A stretch of DNA of 54,059 nt from a bacterium. GTDB taxonomy: Bacteria > DUMJ01. Below are positions 35,108 through 43,901 of this stretch, one piece after another. Location of the stretch: assembly GCA_012839925.1 (NCBI GenBank), contig DUMJ01000064.1, forward strand, positions 1 through 54,059. The letters run 5' to 3'. The position numbers and the translations under genes are program-made. Position 1 is the first letter of the stretch; each line of letters starts with the position of its first letter. The notes beneath the pieces were generated by a model, which had not been told where the DNA came from, ran no database searches, and saw only the letters and a program-made list of their open reading frames with translations.

Positions 35108-36448
35108 TTATTTATAAATACTATTAATCAGTGTTATCCCTTCTCTTATTATAGTTTTTTCTGTCGCTCTATCCAGTTTACTGCTCCTGGCAAGCCTTAT
35201 CTCATATCCTCCCTCATTAAATGCTTTTTCTGTCGGTATATAACCTGAGTATCCACTAGCTAGAGATACTATACCTGTATAGGTGAAAGGACTTTCTCTC
35301 TTTATTGCCAGTCCTATCTCTGCAAATGGTTCTCCCGGTACACCTAAGAATACTACTTCACCCAGGGAGATTGCCTGGAGCTCAAGTTCTTCAAAATCTC
35401 TATCCAGCTGTGAAAGAGCTATAACCTCCTGGGCATAGACTCTTTCTACATCTAAGCTTCCCTTTGCCAGATCAAAGGCAGTGAGTTCTCCAGGAGATAT
35501 CTCAACCGTCTCTTCTAAAAGTTTTTTAGCATTATCGATCTCTACCTGATCTGGCTTTCTTACTGGCACATTCAGAAAAGAGCTTTTTATTCCCAGACGC
35601 CCATTTATTAGACTTAGTTTTACCAGAATTTTTAACACTTCACCTGCCAGTGTTATTCCAATTCTTTTTGCCTCTTCATATCCCGCCTGAGGATTTGAAT
35701 CCATCACATTTATATGGTTAATATCCCCTTCTGCCCCAGTAAGAAAAAGCACAGGAATATCTCCAAGAAATCTCTTCAGAGTCCTGGAAAGTATACCAGG
35801 ATAATCGGCAGATATCCCTGTACCTCCTATTGTGTCCACATGATTGGCATAATTTATGAGTAAGGCTATCGGATTTTTTATATCGTCTTCTAATAGTATT
35901 ACCAGAATATCAGGATCTACAGGACCAGCAGGTCTTATAATATCTGGATTAAGCTTCCCTGGATTTGTCTTTACCGAACCATCCTTCATAACATATCTGC
36001 GATTAAATACCAGGTTCTGTTCTTCACCTTTCCCAACCTTTACATTAGCCTCCTTCAGATTCTTCTTAGCCATAGCTATACTACTTGCAATCTTTTTTAC
36101 TAAGATCTCTATATAAGTAGAATCTATTTCTCCTGCCAGAAGTCCTGTGGTAACAGGTCCAGTATGAGTGTGGGTGGCTGATATCATAATATTTTCCTCT
36201 GGAATTCCGCTCCATTGAGATGCAAGACCTCTTATAGCTAACACTATCTCTCTTGGAATTACACATAAATCACAGGAGGTTATAGCTACTTCAGTATCTT
36301 TATCTTTTAATACAACCGACTTTGCATAGAGATCATCCAGAATACTATCAGCTTTCCTCACATTAAAGTATCCAGCCAGATCTACCCCCAGAGGAGGGGT
36401 AATATCTATCTCATATGCTCCAGCTGAGATTCTACTTTGCATAAGCAT
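35108..36448 (-). CDS. Neutral/alkaline ceramidase-like protein (amidase fold), cytosolic
   Basis: 446 residues. AYEIDITPPLGVDLAGY at the N-terminus and ISATHTHTGPVTTG near 95 carry the His zinc ligands of the neutral ceramidase family N-terminal domain; LINYANHVDTIGG (further His) near 210 and FLTGAEGDINH near 245 complete the pattern. True ceramidases are secreted and about 700 long; this one has no signal peptide and lacks the C-terminal immunoglobulin-like domain. Such short proteins occur in sugar catabolic clusters and may cleave an N-acyl bond of another substrate. It is the last gene of the operon, overlapping the DegT gene by 17 bases. Confidence 0.78.
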   Translation of the reverse strand: MLMQSRISAGAYEIDITPPLGVDLAGYFNVRKADSILDDLYAKSVVLKDKDTEVAITSCDLCVIPREIVLAIRGLASQWSGIPEENIMISATHTHTGPVTTGLLAGEIDSTYIEILVKKIASSIAMAKKNLKEANVKVGKGEEQNLVFNRRYVMKDGSVKTNPGKLNPDIIRPAGPVDPDILVILLEDDIKNPIALLINYANHVDTIGGTGISADYPGILSRTLKRFLGDIPVLFLTGAEGDINHINVMDSNPQAGYEEAKRIGITLAGEVLKILVKLSLINGRLGIKSSFLNVPVRKPDQVEIDNAKKLLEETVEISPGELTAFDLAKGSLDVERVYAQEVIALSQLDRDFEELELQAISLGEVVFLGVPGEPFAEIGLAIKRESPFTYTGIVSLASGYSGYIPTEKAFNEGGYEIRLARSSKLDRATEKTIIREGITLINSIYK

Positions 36449-37709
36449 TTGCCACCTTTTTTATCGCCTCAGCCATAAGATATATATGCTCATCCTGTAA
36501 TGTGGGCCAGATATGAACAACAAATGTTCTTTCTTCTAACCATGCACAGTTTGGACAGAAAACTTTATCATACTGGACCGATTCCGGATTTGTATATTCT
36601 TTACTTCTAAATGGGAATTTGAATCTACCAAAACCATTATGATTTGTATATGCTTCCTCTCTGTAGGATTGTGGCCAAAATTCTCTCCATGCATATACCC
36701 CTTCTGCTATTACTGCATCTAAGAATGTCTTCTTATCACACCTTAATTCATCTAGATTGAGTACAATAGGATATACATAGTATCCATTCTTCCTTTCTGG
36801 TGTATCTAAAGGTAAGGTCAAAATCTGCGGGCAATCCTTCAATTCTTCTGTTAAAATATGGGCACTTCTTCTCCTTCTAGGAATATTCCATGTGTCAATC
36901 TTTTCAAGCTCTTTTATTCCTATTTCCGATTGCATCTCTGTCATTCTATAGTTAAAGCCCACTCTTCTATGGATATACGGTAATGCCTGTTCCATCTCTA
37001 AAAGACTCATCCTTCTTCTAACATCATATCCGTGATCTCTAAATGAGCGTGCCTCCCAAGCTACGTCTTCATTGTCGGTTGTTATCATTCCCCCCTCTCC
37101 GCCGGTAGTAAATGTCTTGTTCTGGCAAAAACTAAAACATCCAGCATCTCCAATAGTCCCCACCTTTTTCCCCTTGTATTCTGCTCCGTGTGCTTCTGCC
37201 GCATCCTCTATAACGTAGAGATTATATTTTTTTGCTATCTCCATGATTCTATCCATATCGCATACTATACCGTAGAGATGTACAGGTATTATTGCTTTAG
37301 TTCGTTCGGTTATCTTTCTCTCAATATCATCAGGGTCAATACAATGATCTTCTCTTCTTACATCGGCAAATACAGGAATAGCTCCAGCCTGTACTACGCA
37401 GAAAGAGGAGGCAATAAATGTATATGGTACTGTAATTACCTCATCTCCAGGACCAACATTTAATGCTCCAAGAGCAGTATGGAGCGCGCTTGTCCCACTT
37501 GATGTTGATATGGCATACTTTGCGCCACACCATTCAGCGAACTTCTTTTCAAACTCCATACCCTTTGACCCTGTCCAGTAATTAACCTTACCACTCCTTA
37601 ATACTTCTACTACCGCCTGAATGGTTTCTTCATCAAACCATGGCCAGGTAGGAAGCTTCTCCCTGATTACTGGTTCTCCCCCTTCAATAGCTAGTTTCTC
37701 TTTGCTCAT
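36432..37709 (-). CDS. DegT/DnrJ/EryC1-family PLP aminotransferase
   Basis: 425 residues. Sugar aminotransferase type I fold: GSKGMEFEKKFAEWCGAKYAISTSSGTSALH near 45-75, EVITVPYTFIASS, VIEDAAEAHGAEYKGKKVGTIG near 165-185 (PLP Asp), and CFSFCQNKTFTTGGEGGM near 195 with the Schiff-base Lys. ATG at 37709 with AAGGAG eight bases before is chosen over a GTG at 37718. Here the neighbours are catabolic-looking (lyase, oxidoreductase, sialidase-like), so the enzyme may work in the deaminating direction on an amino sugar; this is inference. Confidence 0.88.
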   Translation of the reverse strand: MSKEKLAIEGGEPVIREKLPTWPWFDEETIQAVVEVLRSGKVNYWTGSKGMEFEKKFAEWCGAKYAISTSSGTSALHTALGALNVGPGDEVITVPYTFIASSFCVVQAGAIPVFADVRREDHCIDPDDIERKITERTKAIIPVHLYGIVCDMDRIMEIAKKYNLYVIEDAAEAHGAEYKGKKVGTIGDAGCFSFCQNKTFTTGGEGGMITTDNEDVAWEARSFRDHGYDVRRRMSLLEMEQALPYIHRRVGFNYRMTEMQSEIGIKELEKIDTWNIPRRRRSAHILTEELKDCPQILTLPLDTPERKNGYYVYPIVLNLDELRCDKKTFLDAVIAEGVYAWREFWPQSYREEAYTNHNGFGRFKFPFRSKEYTNPESVQYDKVFCPNCAWLEERTFVVHIWPTLQDEHIYLMAEAIKKVANAYAK

Positions 37710-37733
37710 TCTATTCACTCCTTTTATATTAAT

Positions 37734-38777
37734 TTATTTCCCTACTCTTACAAACCTTTTATCTCTACTTGACTCATAACAGGCTTCTATAACCTTTAGG
37801 CTCCATAATCCTACTTCTCCAGGTACTGGAGGTATCTTATTCTCCTCTATACTGGCTGTGAAAGCTTCTACCTCTGCCTGATACATATTCAAAAGAGGAA
37901 CTTTTATCTCCATTCCTCCCTTTATATACCTTACCTGTGAGGCATCATACCCTTTTGAATCCTCCTCCAAATAGGCAAACATCTCTCCATCAGAGGATTG
38001 ACCTATGGTTCCTTCAGCCAGAAGACTACCCTTTGTTCCATATATCTCCAGTCTATTCTTGCTTGAATTGTCAGGTATGTTGAAGTAACTATCAACTACT
38101 CCGTGGGCTTTATTCTTAAACCTCACCATTACCAGACTGGAATCTTCTGATTTGTAACTGTGAATAACATTATCGGTAAAGCAGGCAACTTCTTCTATCT
38201 CTGATCCTGTTATGTATTCTAGGAGGTCTAGACTATGGATCCCCATATCTATTAATGCCCCTCCACCACTAAGAGCTGAATCCTGTCTCCAGGCACCAGG
38301 TATAGGTGGGTACCAGCAGGAAAGCTGTGCCCTGGCAAATACTATCTTGCCCAATTCATCATTTCCTATCATCTCTTTTGCCTTCTCGTGGAGAGAATGA
38401 AATCTCATCATATAGCCCACTCCAAGTTTCACCCCTTCTCTTTTACACACATCTATAATCTCTCCTGCCTCTCCTGATTTCAAGGCTAAAGGTTTTTCAG
38501 ATAGTATATGTTTGCCTGCCATGGCTGAATGTATAATCTGTTCTTTATGGAGATAAACAGGGGTAGCTATATAAACTACCTGTATATCTCCATCCCTAAG
38601 GATATCTTCTATGTTTGAATAATATCTTACTCCAAACTTTTCCCCCACCTCTTTTGCCTTATTCTTATCTGCATCCATAACCGCTAAGAGTCTTGCATTT
38701 TTAGCCCTCAGTATCCCCTCAGGGATTGTTCTCCTATAAGCTATCCCTCCGCATCCAATAACACCCCAATTAAGCAT
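37734..38777 (-). CDS. Gfo/Idh/MocA-family oxidoreductase
   Basis: 347 residues. N-terminal Rossmann WGVIGCGGIAYRRTIPEG, VVYIATPVYLHKEQIIHSAMAGKHILSEKPLALKSGE near 70-105 with the conserved EKP, and GGGALIDMGIHSLDLLEYITG near 165-185 with the catalytic-type Asp-x3-His. NAD(P)-dependent oxidation of a sugar or inositol hydroxyl. ATG at 38777 has AGGAGG seven bases before; it overlaps the preceding Asp-box gene by eight bases. Together with the DegT enzyme it could interconvert keto, hydroxy and amino forms of one sugar position. Confidence 0.9.
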   Translation of the reverse strand: MLNWGVIGCGGIAYRRTIPEGILRAKNARLLAVMDADKNKAKEVGEKFGVRYYSNIEDILRDGDIQVVYIATPVYLHKEQIIHSAMAGKHILSEKPLALKSGEAGEIIDVCKREGVKLGVGYMMRFHSLHEKAKEMIGNDELGKIVFARAQLSCWYPPIPGAWRQDSALSGGGALIDMGIHSLDLLEYITGSEIEEVACFTDNVIHSYKSEDSSLVMVRFKNKAHGVVDSYFNIPDNSSKNRLEIYGTKGSLLAEGTIGQSSDGEMFAYLEEDSKGYDASQVRYIKGGMEIKVPLLNMYQAEVEAFTASIEENKIPPVPGEVGLWSLKVIEACYESSRDKRFVRVGK

Positions 38778-39855
38778 ATTCTGACCTCCTGAGATAATTA
38801 ATGAATCTTTCTTCGTCAATCTTTACCCGGAAAGGCAAAGAATCTTTCCAGCCTCTTTTAAATGCAAAACCTGCTGCTATCCATATCTCTCCAGGTTGTC
38901 CCTCGAAAATATATGGATAACTCAGCTGTCCTCCTGGCTGACGAGCAATAACGACTGGTTTTGTCCAGGTCTTACCATCATCTTCTGAAAATGCGATAGA
39001 TAATTCTTCTCTAAACCAGGAAGCTAAGACTTCAGAATGCTGAGGGGTATAAGGTCTTTCATAAGTACCTTCCTCTGGTTGAAGTCTATTCCAAACCAGT
39101 GCTAAACGTCCACTATGAAGTTTCAATAGATAACCTGGAGAACTACTGGCGTCTATCTGGCTTGGTATTATAGTTCTCCAGTATCTGCCACCATCTTCGG
39201 ATATAGCTTGCCAGAATCGGTCCAGGTTAGTTCTTATAAACATAAGGATCCTTCCATCACTCAGCTCAGCAATAGCTGGCTCTGTTGCTCCATCATGATG
39301 TCCGTGACCACCCAGGTCTATAAAATTGCTTTTCCTCCATGTTTTACCATCATCATCTGAGCAGAGGGAAAAAACGATGAACCTGCCAGGAGACTTTATC
39401 AGATGTTCAACAGGGAAGATAAGTCTTCCTCTGGAAGTCTGTATAAATCCGAAAAAATTAGCATTATAACCATCAACGACCTTTTGATTGTCTATCCAGG
39501 TTTTTCCATCGTCTACACTTCTTATTGTCCATACTTCTAATTTGCAATTATCCTTTGGTTCCTTATTTATTTCATCCCACTCGAAATGATATGTCTTAAA
39601 ATTAAGATAAACCAATACAAGTGTACCTGATTGAGTTCGTAAGAGATAATGAGAGGCAGGTTCGCTAGATTTTATGCCTTCGCAGATAAACTGAGCCTCT
39701 GACCAGGTTTTTCCTCCATCATCACTTTTTCTAAGCCCTTCTGCATCAACAGTAAGAAGTATTCCGTCTGGCATGGTAACAAAAGGACCATTTCTATCCA
39801 CATCCAGAGGCTCGGCAAGTGGATGAATCCACCTCTCTTCTAAAACTTCATTCAT
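38770..39855 (-). CDS. Sialidase-like Asp-box (BNR) protein, copy 3
   Basis: 361 residues, no signal peptide. Five Asp-box motifs (S-x-D-x-G-x-T-W) mark a beta-propeller: SDDGGKTWSE, SVDDGKTWID, SDDDGKTWRK, SEDGGRYWRT (variant) and SEDDGKTWTK. GHGHHDGATEPAIAEL near 185 is a His-rich insert. A clear arginine triad or FRIP motif of classical sialidases is not obvious, so substrate and even hydrolase activity are open. GGAGG before the ATG. Overlaps the Gfo/Idh gene. Confidence 0.82.
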   Translation of the reverse strand: MNEVLEERWIHPLAEPLDVDRNGPFVTMPDGILLTVDAEGLRKSDDGGKTWSEAQFICEGIKSSEPASHYLLRTQSGTLVLVYLNFKTYHFEWDEINKEPKDNCKLEVWTIRSVDDGKTWIDNQKVVDGYNANFFGFIQTSRGRLIFPVEHLIKSPGRFIVFSLCSDDDGKTWRKSNFIDLGGHGHHDGATEPAIAELSDGRILMFIRTNLDRFWQAISEDGGRYWRTIIPSQIDASSSPGYLLKLHSGRLALVWNRLQPEEGTYERPYTPQHSEVLASWFREELSIAFSEDDGKTWTKPVVIARQPGGQLSYPYIFEGQPGEIWIAAGFAFKRGWKDSLPFRVKIDEERFINYLRRSEYA

Positions 39856-39914
39856 AAATAATCCTCCTATAATAAGATTTTTATTTTAAAAAATTTCCTG
39901 CTATAAATTCTATC

Positions 39915-40934
39915 TTAGATTTCATAAATACTTCCAGCTATATATCTGGTTCCATTTGCATCGTGGAAATAATAAGCTGTCAATATCTTCCCATCACTCA
40001 GTTCTACAGAACCAGGATAACCCAGATCTCCATTTAAACCATCAGCCCTTATTATGATTTCGTCTTTTATATCCCAGGTTTTACCCTCATCTGTACTTAT
40101 ACATCCTCTTACACCATATGGAGGTCTACGGTAGCCATAGGTGCATAAAATTCTACCATCTCTTAAAACAAGTATATGCGCCGGAAATCCCCAGACATGA
40201 GTTCTTTTGGGGATACTCCATGAGTATCCCCAATCAAAAGATTCTGACTGCCAGAGATATTGCTCTGTGCCATAGACTCTCATCATACAGATAAGTTTAC
40301 CTGAGGGCAAAATTGCCAGTGCAGGTTCTTGAAAGTCCATATTCCCCAGAGGATCAAAAGCAATAGTACTGAAGTCTCCCCAGGTCATTCCTTTATCTTT
40401 TGATCTCATAATAAAGGCTCTTTGTCTTTCACCTTCGAAAGAACCATACATCGGTATAAGTAAAGTTTCATCAGGTAACTCTATGATAGAATCTGATGTA
40501 GCCGGATCTTTAATCTCAGGGACATCTACTTTTATAGACTCTTTACCCCAGGTATAGCCACTGTCTAGAGACTTAACTATAAACGTACCAACTACATAGT
40601 GGTCAAAAGGTTCCTCTTTTACAACCTTCCACTTGAAAAAGTTAGAGATAATAGTTCCATCTTTTAGTACAGCTACGGAAGGGTCTTGGATACCGAATTC
40701 ATCATCATAAACAGTGATTTCTTCTCCCCAAGTGTGATAAGGGTCTTTCGACCTTACCAGTACAGCTTTGGATTCAGAATCAAGGTGAGTTGGTATCCTT
40801 CTTTTAGGAGCTTTTCTAAAGATTACTACTATCTCCCCGTTGTTTAATCTCTCTACATCTGGAAATGCACAATAGCCATTCTCATCTTTGTAGATTATAA
40901 AGTGCTCCATAAATCTAAAATTATCCTTTCCCAT
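39915..40934 (-). CDS. Sialidase-like Asp-box (BNR) protein, copy 2
   Basis: 339 residues, no signal peptide. Asp boxes: SLDSGYTWGK, SKDKGMTWGD, SFDWGYSWSI and STDEGKTWDI. NGYCAFPDVERLNNGEIVVIFRK near 18-40 takes the place of the FRIP region, and IQDPSVAVLKDGTII and FQEPALAILPSGKLICMMR are blade-start motifs with acidic residues. No good ribosome site lies before the ATG at 40934; a second Met at residue 9 is possible. Sequence is clearly different from the other two copies, so the three are not recent duplicates. Confidence 0.8.
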   Translation of the reverse strand: MGKDNFRFMEHFIIYKDENGYCAFPDVERLNNGEIVVIFRKAPKRRIPTHLDSESKAVLVRSKDPYHTWGEEITVYDDEFGIQDPSVAVLKDGTIISNFFKWKVVKEEPFDHYVVGTFIVKSLDSGYTWGKESIKVDVPEIKDPATSDSIIELPDETLLIPMYGSFEGERQRAFIMRSKDKGMTWGDFSTIAFDPLGNMDFQEPALAILPSGKLICMMRVYGTEQYLWQSESFDWGYSWSIPKRTHVWGFPAHILVLRDGRILCTYGYRRPPYGVRGCISTDEGKTWDIKDEIIIRADGLNGDLGYPGSVELSDGKILTAYYFHDANGTRYIAGSIYEI

Positions 40935-41003
40935 TCAACATATAAATCTGCTGCATTTAATCCATCCCCCGAAAATCCATAAAACAGCATTAGTGAGCTT
41001 CCA

Positions 41004-41882
41004 TTAAATAATTCTTAATTCTTTTAGAATCATCTCCACGCTTCTTCTGGTCTCTTCATCTATTGGACAGAAAGGTCTACAGGTATATTCTTCACATATG
41101 CCTTGTAGCTTTAATCCATACTTAATAGCTTGAATCCATGAATCTTTACAGAACTCTAACAGCTTGTTTACTTTATTTTGTAATTCTTCCACTTCTTTAA
41201 CCTTATTCCCTTTTGCCGATCTATAAAGTTCAACAAATATTTTTATAGCGACGTTTCCAACTCCAGTACCTAATCCATCGGCTCCTGCCAATAATGCCTC
41301 CTTAAGTTTTCTCTCGTCTCCCTGGAATACAGAGAATTTGTTGGTCCTTAGCTGGAGTAACTGCTGAAAAAGATTATAGTCACAGGAACTATCTTTGATT
41401 CCAACTATATTTGGATGCATACTGAGTTGTGAAATAGTATCAAATTCAATTTTAATCTTAGTCATTGTGGGATTATGATAGATAATTACAGGTAAAGGAC
41501 TCTCTTCGGCTACAGCTGTATAAAAATCCAGAATAGCTTTTTGATTTAAGAGATAAAAGAAAGGTGGTAAAGATACCACAGCATCTGCTCCTGACTCCTT
41601 AGCTTTTAAGATATTTTTGATTACTCGTTTTGTTCCTGTATCAGAAACTCCGGCCAAGACAGTCACCTTTTTATTTACTACTTCTATCACCTTTTCTAAT
41701 AGATGAAATCTTGCCTTATCTTCTAAGGGGGCAAATTCTCCCATAGAGCCAAGAGGAAAGATGCCAGAAACGCCTGAATCAAGTAAATAAGTAACCAAAC
41801 GAATAAGACCATTTTCATCTATTGATTCATCAGAATTAATAGGAGTAACTAATGCGGGGATAACACCTTCTAAGTTTATCAT
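41004..41882 (-). CDS. DapA/NanA-family aldolase-lyase
   Basis: 292 residues, Schiff-base class I aldolase of the dihydrodipicolinate synthase/N-acetylneuraminate lyase superfamily. GVIPALVTPINSDESID at the N-terminus, GIFPLGSMGEFAPLEDKAR near 35-53, VIIYHNPTMTKI near 132 (catalytic Tyr), NIVGIKDSSCDYNLF near 157 (Schiff-base Lys). GSMGEF replaces the usual G-S/T-T-G-E, and YHNP differs from YNVP of true DapA, so lysine synthesis is unlikely. ATG at 41882 with GGAGGAGG directly before it; a TTG 12 bases upstream is less likely. Between two sialidase-like genes, it most likely cleaves a 2-keto-3-deoxy sugar acid. Confidence 0.88.
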   Translation of the reverse strand: MINLEGVIPALVTPINSDESIDENGLIRLVTYLLDSGVSGIFPLGSMGEFAPLEDKARFHLLEKVIEVVNKKVTVLAGVSDTGTKRVIKNILKAKESGADAVVSLPPFFYLLNQKAILDFYTAVAEESPLPVIIYHNPTMTKIKIEFDTISQLSMHPNIVGIKDSSCDYNLFQQLLQLRTNKFSVFQGDERKLKEALLAGADGLGTGVGNVAIKIFVELYRSAKGNKVKEVEELQNKVNKLLEFCKDSWIQAIKYGLKLQGICEEYTCRPFCPIDEETRRSVEMILKELRII

Positions 41883-41894
41883 ATCCTCCTCCAA

Positions 41895-42953
41895 TTAACT
41901 ATAAAACCATTCTAGATTTATACATGTAATTTGGAGTACACTCAGTCCATTAATACTTCTATTACCTGCACAATAACCTAGAATCACATTGTCATCTATA
42001 AATGCAATGGAAGTATAGCAGTACCATCCGTCCGGGTCAGATTCTATGATTTTATGGTTTTCCCATGTCTTTCCTTCATCTCTAGATATAGCTGATACCA
42101 GTGGGGTTCTCTTGCCTATCTCGTATGGAAATTTCCCTGAGTGGTCATTATATATGCAGAGCAAATCCCCTGTGGATGGTATCCTTTTTATGCTCGCAGG
42201 AGAAAGTGGTGAAATCAGTTGAGAGGGTCTAACTTCACTCCAAGTATCCCCCCTATCGTAAGAATAAGAAATATATTGAGAACCCATATCTGTCCTCATC
42301 CACATCATAAGAGAGCCATCTTTAAGCTCAACTACTCCAGGTTCCTGAAGTCCCGCCTTACTATGCGGTGGAGCTTCAAGTTCCGTTTTACATTTTCTCC
42401 AACTCTTACCATTATCTTCTGAGAAGAAACACATCGCTACTCCTCTATGATTCCATGTTTTATAAGTTCCGTCTATACAGGAATGATAAGCAGTAGGAAC
42501 GATTATTCTATCATTTGAAACTTGGATTACTCTATCATTGTTTACGACAAAATAACCCTCATCAGTAATACATTGAACTCTTTCCTCCCAGCTCATTCCA
42601 TCATTATGAGACCTTCTCATATAAAGTTTGCAGTCATTCCATCCATTCTTAATCATATAAAATATTGCCAGCTCTCCTGTACTTAACCTTAGGAGACTAA
42701 CACTCATTATATTCTCTTTACCCTCATTTTCCAAGATAAGAACATCTTTTTCATCCCAGGTTTCCCCTCTATTAGCTGAATATCTACCAGCTATATATGC
42801 AGCGGCATTATCCTCAATACCACCGTAAAAATGGGTGTAAGCTAATAACAATTTACTGTCTTTTAATTCGATAATAGCCCCCTCTGAATTTCTAGGATTA
42901 TCTTTACCCGGCTCAAGTCTCAACACTCTTTCAATCCGATAACTATGGTCCAT
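41895..42953 (-). CDS. Sialidase-like Asp-box (BNR) protein, copy 1
   Basis: 352 residues, no signal peptide. Asp boxes: SHNDGMSWEE, SEDNGKSWRK, SYDRGDTWSE and SRDEGKTWEN, plus a first variant SANRGETWDE. NPRNSEGAIIELKDSKLLLAYTHF near 20 and LQEPGVVELKDGSLMMWMRTDMGSQYISYSYDRG near 205 resemble sialidase blades with conserved Glu and Arg. Good ribosome site (GGAGGGAG). Second reading of the family: some Asp-box proteins are other exo-glycosidases or lyases. Confidence 0.82.
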   Translation of the reverse strand: MDHSYRIERVLRLEPGKDNPRNSEGAIIELKDSKLLLAYTHFYGGIEDNAAAYIAGRYSANRGETWDEKDVLILENEGKENIMSVSLLRLSTGELAIFYMIKNGWNDCKLYMRRSHNDGMSWEERVQCITDEGYFVVNNDRVIQVSNDRIIVPTAYHSCIDGTYKTWNHRGVAMCFFSEDNGKSWRKCKTELEAPPHSKAGLQEPGVVELKDGSLMMWMRTDMGSQYISYSYDRGDTWSEVRPSQLISPLSPASIKRIPSTGDLLCIYNDHSGKFPYEIGKRTPLVSAISRDEGKTWENHKIIESDPDGWYCYTSIAFIDDNVILGYCAGNRSINGLSVLQITCINLEWFYS

Positions 42954-42987
42954 TTTAATCTCCCTCCTTCTCTTAAAAGTAAGAGCC

Positions 42988-43410
42988 CTATTTTATCTTA
43001 ACTGTAAGTCTACATATCCCCTTTTCTCTATCTAGAAATTCATAATTATAAGTGAATCCATATTTCTCTATGACCCTACGGTAGAGGAGGTCACAGTGGT
43101 CACAATAGTTTTGGTATTTCTTTACTCCAGATTTATTGAGAATATCCACTGATGGACACTGCTTCATAAAGATTTCAAATTCATTTGGTGTAACCTTCAT
43201 TTCATAATCTGCACCTTCCTCTGTTAAGGTATGTGTCCAATACTCCCTCATCCCTTCGATACCCTTCTCTCTTACCAGTCTGTCCAGGTTAGTCAGAAAT
43301 TTATCTGATATGTATTCCCAAAATTCAGTTACTGCCTGTTTCCCATACCTTTCATCCAAAAAAGAAAAGAGTTCATTATAAGCCAAAATAAATTCTGTAC
43401 AGGATATCAT
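42988..43410 (-). CDS. L-2-amino-thiazoline-4-carboxylate hydrolase-like protein, paralogue B
   Basis: 140 residues. MISCTEFILAYNELFSFLDERYG aligns with the opening of the preceding gene, and the shared core is LDERYG...-REYWTHTLTEEGADYEMK...-QCPSVDIL...-YCDHCDLLYRRVIEKYGFTYNYEF. I assign it to the ATC-hydrolase-like family by this pattern; chemistry in this setting is unknown. ATG at 43410 overlaps the previous stop (ATGA) and has GGAGG five bases before; a TTG at 43440 is unlikely. C-terminus GICRLTVKIK. Confidence 0.6.
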   Translation of the reverse strand: MISCTEFILAYNELFSFLDERYGKQAVTEFWEYISDKFLTNLDRLVREKGIEGMREYWTHTLTEEGADYEMKVTPNEFEIFMKQCPSVDILNKSGVKKYQNYCDHCDLLYRRVIEKYGFTYNYEFLDREKGICRLTVKIK

Positions 43411-43832
43411 TTTCTCCTCCAAAATTTTTGTATACAACAAGCTTTATTTTGTTGACTTTCCACAGTATACTCAAGTCCTGTCTCTTTGGCTATAATACTA
43501 TTAATCATTCTTGTCTGACGACAGAAATCTCTATATACAGGATATCCAACTTCCAATAAATGGGATATAGCTGGGCATCTTTTAAGTTCTAAGGTGATAG
43601 AATCTTCATCTCTATCGATCTTAAATTCACCATCTTCCAGGGTAAAAATCCTATTCCAGTATTCTTCTATGGCTAAAAGACCATCCTGATTTATTTTAAA
43701 GATTAATTCTCTATAACAGTTTTTTCCTACCTGTTCCAAAAATTCGTCCAGAACATCTATCCCATATCTCTCATCCAGGAATTGAAATGCACAGCTTATA
43801 GCTCCGTGAAAATCTTTATGTACTCCAGACAT
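43407..43832 (-). CDS. L-2-amino-thiazoline-4-carboxylate hydrolase-like protein, paralogue A
   Basis: 141 residues. GVHKDFHGAISCAFQFLDERYGIDVLDEFLEQVG at the start, then IEEYWNRIFTLEDGEFKI, KRCPAISHLLEVGYP and FCRQTRMINSIIAKETGLEYTVE, ending CCIQKFWRRK. The HKDFHGA and RCPAISHL segments hold conserved His and Cys typical of this small family. It resembles paralogue B in length and layout but identity is low. Coupled to it by ATGA. The two may form a heterodimer. CAGGAGG before the ATG. Confidence 0.62.
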   Translation of the reverse strand: MSGVHKDFHGAISCAFQFLDERYGIDVLDEFLEQVGKNCYRELIFKINQDGLLAIEEYWNRIFTLEDGEFKIDRDEDSITLELKRCPAISHLLEVGYPVYRDFCRQTRMINSIIAKETGLEYTVESQQNKACCIQKFWRRK

Positions 43833-43855
43833 TGTTAATCCTCCTGATTGTCTTC

Positions 43856-43895
43856 TGAAATATTTTCAGGTCCCTCTGAAATTTTCAGAGGGACC
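43856..43895 (-). promoter_or_regulatory. Intercistronic hairpins after the solute-binding protein gene
   Basis: A perfect 13-bp stem, GGTCCCTCTGAAA/TTTCAGAGGGACC (43869-43881 and 43883-43895, one-base centre), is followed by a weaker CTGAAA/TTTCAG stem at 43856-43870 that shares bases with it. No T run follows on the minus strand. Such structures often protect the 3' end of solute-binding-protein mRNA or partly stop transcription; here that would give more binding protein than enzymes. Confidence 0.6.
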
Positions 43896-43901
43896 ATATA
43901 T

